Source: Actinomycetes bacterium
GTDB taxonomy: Bacteria > Actinomycetota > Actinomycetes > Streptosporangiales > Streptosporangiaceae
Assembly: GCA_023425615.1 (NCBI GenBank)
Contig: JAFACJ010001104.1
Span: forward strand, 1-7,342
Direction: 5' to 3'
Length of the DNA: 7,342 bases
Below the pieces are notes generated by a model that saw only the letters and a list, made by a program, of their open reading frames with translations, was not told where the DNA came from and did not search any database. Of this stretch, positions 1 to 6,100 are shown piece after piece (the first letter of the stretch is position 1; every line of letters starts with the position of its first letter). The position numbers and the translations under genes are program-made.

Positions 1-12
1 CGGAACTCCAAC

Positions 13-32
13 GCCCGCTTCACAGTGCGGGC
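13..32 (+). terminator. GC-rich hairpin, possible end of an upstream transcript
   Basis: GCCCGC (13-18) and GCGGGC (27-32) are perfect complements around an 8-nt loop. No T-run follows. It could be an actinobacterial U-less terminator for a gene upstream of the window, or an operator. Position is the only support for the terminator reading. Confidence 0.25.
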
Positions 33-100
33 CATGCCTCACGCACTACAGCAAGTTCAATTAAGAGTACTTGTCGTGAAGGGAGGGAGCGGTGTTTCCT

Positions 101-119
101 CCCCGCCTGAAGGCAGGGG
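101..119 (+). promoter_or_regulatory. 5' leader hairpin upstream of the dehydrogenase operon
   Basis: CCCCGCC (101-107) pairs with GGC plus GGGG (112-119) around a TGAA loop, with a single bulged A at 115. It ends 19 nt before the ATG at 139. An alternative, competing pairing is GGGAGG (81-86) with CCTCCC (98-103), so two mutually exclusive stems are possible. I know of no named RNA element that matches. Confidence 0.25.
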
Positions 120-138
120 CCTCCACACCGCGAACCCG

Positions 139-1347
139 ATGAACATCGAACCGAATCCGGAGCTCGAGGCCTTCCGCCGGGAGGTCGCGGAGTTCCTCGA
201 CACGGCGCCGACGGACGCCGTCCGGGAGGCGGGGCGCAAGACGACGAGCGTCTTCGCCCCCTTCGAGGAGACCATGGCGTGGCAGAGGATCCTGCACGAG
301 AGAGGGTGGGCCGCGCCGGAGTGGCCGGTGGAGTACGGCGGCACCGGCTGGTCGGAGCAGGAGCGCTTCGTCTTCGCCGAGGAGTACGGCAAGCGGGACC
401 TGCCGCCGCTGCTGCCCAACTGCCTCAAGATGATCGGACCGCTGCTCATCGACCTGGGAACCGAGGAGCAGAAGGCCGAGTACCTGCCGAGGATGCTGTC
501 CGGTGAGGACTACTGGACGCAGGGCTACTCCGAGCCGGAGGCCGGCTCGGACCTGGCGTCGCTCAACTGCACCGCGGTGGCCGACGGCGACGACTACATC
601 ATCAACGGCAGCAAGACCTGGACGACGCTCGCCCACCACTCGAACCGGATGTTCATGCTGGTCCGCACCAGCAGCGAGGGCAAGAAGCAGCAGGGCATCA
701 CCTTCCTGCTCCTGGACCGCGTCGACTACCCCGGCATGGAGATCCGCCCCATCGTCGGCCTCGACGGCTTCCCCGAGCAGTGCGAGGTGTTCTTCGACGA
801 CGTCCGCGTCCCGCAGTCGGGCCGCGTCGGAGCCGAGAACGACGGCTGGACCGTCGCCAAGCACCTGCTCAAGTACGAGCGCGGCGGCTCGTCGCAGTCC
901 CCGTGGCTCTACCGCTTCCTCCGGATGCTCCGCGAGGCGGCCGAGACGCGCCCCTCGCCGTTCGGCGGCACGCTCGCCGCGGACCCGGTGTTCCAGCGGG
1001 AGCTCGGCGAACTGGAGGCGGACGTCGCGTCCACGGAGGCCGTGGAGAAGCTCGCGATGAGCGGGCACCCCATCGCCGACGACCCGGCCTTCCCGTCGTT
1101 CAACAAGACCGTCAATACCGAGCTGATCCAGCGGCTGACCTCCCTGATGGCGCGGGTGAGCGGCCTTGAGGGGCTCTCGCTCCAGCTCCAGGCCCTGACG
1201 GTCGGAAGCGGGACGGAGCCGCTGGGCGACGGTTTCGACATGATCGCCATGCCGTACTACCTCAACAGCCGGGCGGCCTCGATCTACGCGGGCACCAACG
1301 AGGTGCAGCGCGATCTGATCGCGCGCTCCCTCATGATGAGCCGCTGA
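139..1347 (+). CDS. acyl-CoA dehydrogenase, large (PimC-like) catalytic subunit
   Basis: A 402-residue cytoplasmic flavoenzyme subunit that introduces the alpha,beta double bond into an acyl-CoA. Visible motifs: YSEPEAGSD at residues 130-138 and KTWTT at 159-163, the flavin-ring and substrate-side segments of acyl-CoA dehydrogenases. KYERGG places Glu247 where isovaleryl- and long-chain acyl-CoA dehydrogenases carry their catalytic base. The usual C-terminal EGT glutamate is replaced by Ala384 (SIYAGTNEVQRDLIAR). The RQFG and QxxGGxG FAD motifs are absent. The overall pattern recalls the pimeloyl-CoA dehydrogenase large subunit PimC and mycobacterial FadE partners of alpha2beta2 enzymes. The ATG at 139 is chosen because the family-like sequence (MNIEPNPELEAFRREV) begins there; it lacks a clear Shine-Dalgarno, and in-frame GTGs at 76 and 25 remain possible. 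The next gene, 16 nt downstream, supplies the missing motifs. The exact substrate cannot be read from sequence; dicarboxylic, branched or steroid side-chain acyl-CoAs are plausible. Confidence 0.93.
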   Translation: MNIEPNPELEAFRREVAEFLDTAPTDAVREAGRKTTSVFAPFEETMAWQRILHERGWAAPEWPVEYGGTGWSEQERFVFAEEYGKRDLPPLLPNCLKMIGPLLIDLGTEEQKAEYLPRMLSGEDYWTQGYSEPEAGSDLASLNCTAVADGDDYIINGSKTWTTLAHHSNRMFMLVRTSSEGKKQQGITFLLLDRVDYPGMEIRPIVGLDGFPEQCEVFFDDVRVPQSGRVGAENDGWTVAKHLLKYERGGSSQSPWLYRFLRMLREAAETRPSPFGGTLAADPVFQRELGELEADVASTEAVEKLAMSGHPIADDPAFPSFNKTVNTELIQRLTSLMARVSGLEGLSLQLQALTVGSGTEPLGDGFDMIAMPYYLNSRAASIYAGTNEVQRDLIARSLMMSR

Positions 1348-1351
1348 GCGC

Positions 1352-1357
1352 AGGAGA
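1352..1357 (+). promoter_or_regulatory. ribosome binding site of the second dehydrogenase
   Basis: AGGAGA ends 6 nt before the ATG at 1364, an optimal Shine-Dalgarno. It lies in the 16-nt gap after the first dehydrogenase stop codon, supporting co-transcription and the chosen start. Confidence 0.85.
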
Positions 1358-1363
1358 GCGACG

Positions 1364-2494
1364 ATGGACTTCACCTTCACCGACGAGCAGACGATGCTGC
1401 GCGAGAGCGTCGGCCGTTATCTCGCGAAGAACTACGCCTTCGAGGCACGCCAGGCGATCGTGCGATCCGATCGGCCCTTCTCGGCCGAGGTGTGGCGGGC
1501 TTTCGCCGACTTCGGGCTGCTCGCCCTGCCGTTCCCCGAGGACCTCGACGGTCTCGACGGTCTCGGCGGTTCGGTCGTCGACCTCGTCTCGGTCGGCGAG
1601 CTGTTCGGCGAGCACCTGGTGGTCGAGCCCTACCTGTCCTCGATCCTGCTGGCCGGGCGGGCGCTGGCGGAGTTCGGCGGGCACCCGAAGGCCGGGCACT
1701 GGCTCGGGCGGCTCATGGCCGGCGAGGCGCTCGCCGCGTTCGCCCACGAGGAGGGCACCGGCACGGCAGACCCCGCACTGGTGGCCGCGCGGTGCACCCC
1801 GACGGACGGCGGGTACCGCCTGGACGGCGAGAAGCGGCTGGTGCTCGGCGGCGCGAACGCCGACGTCCTGGTCGTCACCGCACGCGTCGGCGGAGAACCC
1901 GGCGGACGGGGCGGACTGGCGCTGCTGGTCGTCGAACCCGGAGCACCCGGCGTGCGGATCACCCCCTTCACGACGCTGGACGGCAGGAGCGCCGCCCACA
2001 TCGTCTTCGACGCCGTCGAGATCACCTCGGACGGCTGCCTGACGACCGACGCCCACCAGGCGATCACCAGGACCCTGGACGACGCGGTCATCGTCCTGTC
2101 CGCCGAGGCGGTCGGGGCGATGGGGGCCCTGCTGCGCCAGACCAGTGAGTACGCCGCCGCCCGCCGGCAGTTCGGCGTCCCGATCGCGACCTTCCAGACC
2201 GTCGCCCACCGGCTGGCCGACATGAAGATCGCCTTCACGAAGGCCCGCGCGACCCTCCTGTACACGGCCGCGCTCGCCGAGGCGGGCCGGGCCGGCCGAC
2301 GCGAGGTGTCCGTCCTCAAAGCCCAGGTCGGCAGGCTCGGCCGTACCCTCGCCGAAGCGGCCGTGCAGACCCACGGCGGCATCGGCATGACCGACGAACT
2401 GGCCATAGGCCACTACATGAAGCGCCTCCTCGCCATCGACGCCATGTTCGGCGACAGCGGCTACCACTACCGCGTGGGGGGAGCCGGCGCCTAA
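1364..2494 (+). CDS. acyl-CoA dehydrogenase, small (PimD-like) subunit
   Basis: A 376-residue partner subunit with a complete acyl-CoA dehydrogenase fold. The N-terminus MDFTFTDEQTMLRESVGRYL is typical of the family. RRQFGVPIATFQ (residues 267-278) and QTHGGIG (335-341) are the FAD diphosphate- and adenine-contacting motifs, and the end (IGHYMKRL, then FGDSGYHYR) matches PimD-type small subunits. The TEPxxGSD and KxWIT flavin-ring motifs are eroded (HEEGTGTAD, EKRLVLGG). The helix that carries the catalytic Glu in the first subunit reads TLDDAV here (Asp239-Asp240, no Glu), and no C-terminal EGT exists. It is therefore probably not active alone. The start is set by the ideal ribosome binding site at 1352-1357. 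A loop at residues 61-69 is expanded by a tandem Leu-Asp-Gly repeat. It is expected to form one enzyme with the preceding gene product; substrate unknown. Confidence 0.93.
   Translation: MDFTFTDEQTMLRESVGRYLAKNYAFEARQAIVRSDRPFSAEVWRAFADFGLLALPFPEDLDGLDGLGGSVVDLVSVGELFGEHLVVEPYLSSILLAGRALAEFGGHPKAGHWLGRLMAGEALAAFAHEEGTGTADPALVAARCTPTDGGYRLDGEKRLVLGGANADVLVVTARVGGEPGGRGGLALLVVEPGAPGVRITPFTTLDGRSAAHIVFDAVEITSDGCLTTDAHQAITRTLDDAVIVLSAEAVGAMGALLRQTSEYAAARRQFGVPIATFQTVAHRLADMKIAFTKARATLLYTAALAEAGRAGRREVSVLKAQVGRLGRTLAEAAVQTHGGIGMTDELAIGHYMKRLLAIDAMFGDSGYHYRVGGAGA
1544..1570 (+). repeat. three tandem 9-bp repeats inside the second dehydrogenase
   Basis: CTCGACGGT occurs at 1544-1552 and 1553-1561, followed by CTCGGCGGT at 1562-1570. 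In frame it encodes LDG-LDG-LGG (residues 61-69), where related proteins usually have a shorter glycine-rich loop after the LPFPE segment. It looks like slippage-driven, in-frame expansion of a surface loop. Confidence 0.8.
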
Positions 2495-2672
2495 GGCATG
2501 CCAGGTGCATCCGCCGTCCGGGACCGTCACCGAGCCCGCATCATGGGCGGCCGACTCCGGCCGGAACCGAATGGAGCAACCGCCGGATCGGCCGGGACTC
2601 CGGTCTCGGCATCGCCCTCCTCCGTCGCTCATCCCTCGTCGATATCGGCCCCGCCTGGCACGGACCCTTCCG

Positions 2673-2688
2673 GCGACGGCCGCGTCGC
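2673..2688 (+). terminator. candidate terminator of the dehydrogenase operon
   Basis: GCGACG-GCCG-CGTCGC is a perfect 6-bp stem with a 4-nt loop, extendable by one G-T pair (2672/2689). A pyrimidine-rich tract follows, but not a T-run. It lies 179 nt after the stop of the second dehydrogenase. Closer to the stop I see only short stems, such as the 8-bp palindrome GGCATGCC at 2495-2502. Confidence 0.3.
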
Positions 2689-2728
2689 TCCCCTCCCGTT
2701 CGCCTGCTGCTCGGCCCTGACACGCTGC

Positions 2729-2758
2729 TTGACTTCGAATTCGGGGTGTCCGTAACAA
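2729..2758 (+). promoter_or_regulatory. candidate sigma70-type promoter
   Basis: TTGACT (2729-2734) matches the -35 consensus at 5 of 6 bases. TAACAA (2753-2758), 18 nt further, is a weak -10. The spacer contains the 8-bp palindrome CGAATTCG (2736-2743), which could be a repressor site. A start about 7 nt downstream would fall at 2765-2766, exactly on the ATG of the tiny ORF. It would read toward the TcA-like gene with a leader of about 420 nt. Confidence 0.35.
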
Positions 2759-2765
2759 AGGCGTC

Positions 2766-2831
2766 ATGAGGTACATGATTTTGGTCGAGTGTCGAAGGCG
2801 CATCTATCTCGCGCTCTTTGGAGCGTGCTGA
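2766..2831 (+). CDS. possible 21-codon leader ORF (speculative)
   Basis: ATG at 2766 opens 21 codons ending at TGA 2829-2831; the product begins MRYMILVECRRR and ends in Cys. AAAGG at 2757-2761 lies 4 nt before the ATG, and the candidate promoter would also make it leaderless. A hairpin (2810-2827) covers its last codons just ahead of the stop, the arrangement seen in some translational or attenuation leaders. I recognise no family, and a random ORF of this length is common, so this is a weak call. Confidence 0.15.
   Translation: MRYMILVECRRRIYLALFGAC
2810..2827 (+). promoter_or_regulatory. hairpin overlapping the end of the tiny ORF
   Basis: CGCGCTC (2810-2816) pairs with GAGCGTG (2821-2827), 7 bp including one G-T pair, around a TTTG loop. 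It ends 2 nt before the TGA of the 21-codon ORF. No T-run follows, so termination is unlikely by itself. Confidence 0.3.
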
Positions 2832-2858
2832 CCTGCGGTTCCATGCCCCATCGGCTCC

Positions 2859-2871
2859 GACGTGTCACGTC
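2859..2871. promoter_or_regulatory. 13-nt perfect palindrome, possible operator
   Basis: GACGTG-T-CACGTC is perfectly symmetric around a single T. The size and symmetry suit a dimeric regulator of TetR or similar type, but I cannot name the protein. It lies between the candidate promoter at 2729 and the start of the TcA-like gene at 3184. Confidence 0.3.
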
Positions 2872-3016
2872 CGTCAGCGGTTGAGGCTCGGGCGGGCGAA
2901 TCCTCGGCTGTGCATTCCAAGTGCCCTGACCTGGGCGAACATCCAACTCCTGTGGCTCATCGCCCCGGTCTTGCCGACACCTGGATGGTCCGGCTCTCCT
3001 GTCGGCCTCCGCGAAT

Positions 3017-3053
3017 CGATCCCCGATCGTGTTACATGAATTTTTTTGATCGG
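3017..3053. promoter_or_regulatory. GATCG inverted-repeat cluster with 7-T run
   Basis: CGATC-CCC-GATCG (3017-3029) is a perfect inverted repeat. CCGATC (3023-3028) also pairs with GATCGG (3048-3053) across a 19-nt AT-rich spacer that contains seven T (3041-3047). The shared middle arm means the two pairings exclude each other. This could be an operator array or a bistable leader structure; it is the start of the most AT-rich stretch upstream of the TcA-like gene. Confidence 0.3.
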
Positions 3054-3125
3054 CCCTCTTTTGTCGCGATTTTGGAGCGCAACTAATGAGCGCCTGAAAT
3101 GTATGCCCTTCCGGTAAGTATCTGG
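3030..3125 (+). promoter_or_regulatory. AT-rich presumed promoter region of the TcA-like gene
   Basis: Base composition drops sharply here relative to the genes on either side, as expected for a promoter in a high-GC genome. Hexamer pairs such as TTGTCG (3061-3066) with TAATGA (3084-3089, 17-nt spacing) are possible, but none is close enough to consensus to choose. A small stem (CGCCC 3135-3139 with GGGCG 3150-3154) follows in the untranslated leader. Confidence 0.25.
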
Positions 3126-3173
3126 ATTCGCCGTCGCCCGGGGAATATGGGGCGCCGTTTCTAGATCTCGAGT

Positions 3174-3179
3174 GGGGGA
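3174..3179 (+). promoter_or_regulatory. ribosome binding site of the TcA-like gene
   Basis: GGGGGA precedes the GTG at 3184 by 4 nt, a slightly tight spacing. The same bases run into an out-of-frame ATG at 3179 that opens 119 codons with an implausible Trp/Cys/Ser/Arg-rich product. An in-frame GTG at 3172 has no good Shine-Dalgarno. This decides for 3184. Confidence 0.55.
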
Positions 3180-3183
3180 TGTC

Positions 3184-6100
3184 GTGGCTGAGAACTCGTT
3201 GCCCGAGTACGCGGAGCTGTTCGGGGAGTTGCGGTTCGTGGAGGGGCAGGACGCCAGGTCGGTGTCCTCTCCGGCGGCGTACTTCGTGGAGCTGCTGGGG
3301 CTGCTGGAGGGGACGTTCGACCGGCCGGGGCTGCTGGAGCGCAGACCGGACCTCAAACGGATCGTGCTGGACGAGAAGAACACCTTCGGCGAGACCGCGT
3401 ATCTGGACATCGTCAACGAGGTGCTGGAACGGCTGGTCGGGGCCGACCCGTACGAGGGGCTGCGGAGCCGGGTGCACCCGTTCGGGCTGCCGTTCTCGGT
3501 GCGGAACGAGCGGTTGCGGGCGCACCTGGACGAGCTGAAGGTGACGCCCGAGGAGCTGTACCGGCTGTTCGCCGCCCACGTCGACCACGACATCGCCGCA
3601 CGCGAGTACCTGAGGCTGTCGGCGGAGGACGTCGTGGTGCTGACCACCGAGTCGGCCACGGACGCGGACCTCGCCAAATGCTATGGGCTGGCCGCCGGTG
3701 AGGGCCTGGAACGGCTGCTGGAGGCACGGCGGTTCCTCGACGCGACGGGGCTGGACGAGGCGGGGCTCCGTGAGCTGGTGAAGCTCCGCGGCGAGGTCGT
3801 GCTCAATCCCGAGGAGACGCGGCTGTCGGCCGTCGCCGGGCCCGCGGCGCCGAAGGCGTGGCTGGATCGCACGCACCGGCTGATCCGGCTCGCCCGGAAG
3901 GCGGGACTGACGCTCACCGACGCGGACGCGGTGCTGACGACGTTCGGCGGCGGGCGTCTTGACGCCGCCGCGTTGCGGGCGGTGGCCGGGGTGGTGCGGC
4001 TGACGCGGCTGCACGGCCTGACCGTCGCGGACGTGTGCGGGCTGGTGCTGCCGTGGAAGCCGGCCGAGGGGGTGGTGGTCGAGACGGCCGCGGGGGACAT
4101 CCTGACGCCAGCGAACCGTGACTACCGGTTCCGGCTGGCGGCGCTGATCGACGTCGCCGAGCCCGACATCGTGGAGATCGTCCGCCGCTACCGGCAGCGG
4201 TACCGCGCGAACGAGCCGGGACCGTTCGACGGGGGCCGCGTGGAGCTGCCCGAGATCACGCTGATCCGGAGGGCCGGGACGCTGGCGCGGGCGCTGGGGG
4301 TGTCGGCAGGGGAGCTGTTCGACGTGCTGGTGGCGATCGAGGGGGACCCGTCGCTCCAGCGGTACTCCACGTTCGCGGTGCTGGGCGAGCCGGGCCCGCA
4401 GACGCGGGACCTGCACGCGGTGCTGCGGGGCGGCCCGCCGCAGACGGTGCTGTGGCTGGCGCAGACGCTGTTCGCGGTCGTCGGCTGGATGGGGCGCGCC
4501 GGGTTCGACGGAGCGGAGCTGGCGCGGGTGCTCGGCGGGCGTCCGGAGAACGGCGACGCCGAGCGGGTGGCGCTGTTCGAGCGGCTCGGCGAGGAACTCG
4601 ACCCGGTGGCGCTGGAGCCGGCCGCGCTGGTGTCGGACCGGTTCGGCGAACGCGCGGCGCAGGTCGTCCACGACGTGCTGGCCGCCTACGACACCGGTGT
4701 CGTCGCCTCCGTCGGCAGCCGTGCCCTCGAACTGGACGCCGAGGCCGCGCAAGGGGCCGCCTACCGGGCGGTCACCGACCTGGGGGTGATCTTCGCCTCC
4801 GACTTCGCCGGGCTGGGCCTGGGCGAACGCCTCCAGAACAAGATCTTCCGCAACCTCGTGTACCGTGGCGTGCTGCGCGCCGACGGCGCCCTGGCCGCCG
4901 AGACCACCGCCCTGAGCCCCGGCGACCTGGCCGGTGATTTCTCCGCCCACCGCGAGACCGTCTTCAAGGCGATCGGCGCCACCATCAACGGGACCGCCGT
5001 GTTCCGGCCCTCGGACCTGGCGGCGTTCGGCGAGCTGGGCGACGGCGCCCGCGCCGAGCTGTACGACAACCTGTGGTACGCCGGCTACATCGAGGAGAAC
5101 GGCACCCTCGTGGAGCCGGACTTCTTCCTGGACGTCGGCAACGCGGCGCACTTCGAGGTCAACGCCGACCTCGCCGACGCGGCAGGGCCGGTCGGGGAGC
5201 TGTTCGCCGAGCGGCTGGCCGCGTTCCGCGACGACGCGCTGCGCCTGGAGCCCGGCTCCCTGGCCGCGCTCCGGCTGACCGAGGCCCAGACGACGCGGCT
5301 GCTGGAGAGCCTGCGGTTCAACGGCCACCTCGACGCCGAGGGCCGCTTCACCGACCAGGCCGCGCTGCTGACCCTGCCGCTCGCCGACTTCGGGCTGGCC
5401 GCCGAGTTCGCGCCCATCCGCGCCGGGCTGCTGGAGCTGCTGCGGGCCCGGATCGCCGCGTACCGCGCCGGCCTGACCACGTTCGGCCCTGACGCCTTCG
5501 CCGGGCTCGCCGACCGGCTGGCCTCCCGCCGCGTGTACGCCGCGCTGGACGGTGTCCACATCACCGGCGGCCGGGTCATGGACCCCGACGAGTTCACCGA
5601 CCCCGACGGCACCGTGTGGCTGGGCCCGGGGTTCCTGGCCGCCGACCAGGACGCCGTGTTCGCCCGGATCGCCGGTGTCCTGCGCGACGAGGCACCATAC
5701 CGGGTGGCGCCCGCGGCGCTGGACGGCCTGGGCCTGGACGAGGCCGACCGCGACCGGGTGATCGCGCACCTGGTCGCGCAGGGCGACCTCACCCCGCGGC
5801 TGGCCGTCGCCCGCGACCGGTCGGCCTACTTCGCCAACGCCGACAACTCCCTGGAGTTCACGCTGCCGGGGGCACCCGACCACGCCCGCGAGGTGTTCTT
5901 CCTGCTGCACGCGGTCGCCCGGGAGCTGAACGCCGCCGTCACCGAGGTCACCGGCCGGCTCACCGCCCTGGCCGCCCGCCAGAACGCCACCCTGTACACC
6001 TGCCTGGCCGATGTGCTCGGCGTGCCCGCCGCCGTCGCCGAGGCCGTCGCGCAGTGCGTGACCGGCGGCCCCGCCCGGGCCCGCGCGCTGCTGTCCGTCC

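Larger units (their letters stand above)
1..138. other. upstream leader region, no assignable gene
   Basis: I see no confident gene here. The frame of the downstream dehydrogenase is open back to base 1, with possible GTG starts at 25 and 76, but the residues it would add (many V, G, S, P) do not look like the start of an acyl-CoA dehydrogenase. Frame 2 reads about 20 codons to a TAA at 62-64 and could be the tail of an upstream gene; the window is too short to tell. Two GC-rich hairpins (13-32 and 101-119) and a purine-rich GAAGGGAGGG tract at 78-87 lie in it. The tract is too far from the ATG at 139 to be its ribosome binding site. Confidence 0.5.
2495..3183. other. 689-nt intergenic region without a convincing gene
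   Basis: Open frames here (for example 2498-2755, 2505-2720 and 2818-3039 on +, 2541-2723 on -) have low-complexity, Arg/Pro/Ser-rich products with no domain and no ribosome binding site I trust. The first half is GC-rich and the stretch from about 3030 to 3125 is clearly AT-rich. It holds a candidate terminator (2673-2688), a candidate promoter (2729-2758), a tiny ORF (2766-2831), a 13-nt palindrome (2859-2871) and GATCG-type inverted repeats (3017-3053). It separates the dehydrogenase operon from the TcA-like gene and probably carries that gene's promoter. Confidence 0.6.

Noticed and set aside
61..1380. A 439-codon - strand frame opposite the first dehydrogenase
   Set aside because: It is the same GC-bias shadow; the + strand frame carries all acyl-CoA dehydrogenase motifs.
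2548..2603. Imperfect direct repeat CGGCCGACTCCGG / CGGCCGGGACTCCGG
   Set aside because: Two short GC-rich copies with a 2-nt difference in non-coding DNA; likely chance in this base composition.
1331..2803. A 490-codon - strand frame opposite the second dehydrogenase
   Set aside because: Repetitive Arg/Gly/Val-rich product without motifs; the + strand frame is a full-length family member with an ideal ribosome binding site.
2818..3039. A 73-codon + strand ORF in the intergenic region
   Set aside because: No ribosome binding site, no recognisable motif and an overlapping alternative frame (2862-3086). I could not tie it to any protein or insertion-sequence remnant.
2495..3183. Insertion sequence, tRNA or CRISPR in the intergenic region
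   Set aside because: I found no terminal inverted repeats with a target duplication, no cloverleaf-like arrangement and no regularly spaced repeats.
3179..3538. A 119-codon ORF starting at ATG 3179
   Set aside because: Its Trp/Cys/Arg/Ser-rich product is frame-shifted from the VRP1 sequence in the GTG 3184 frame.
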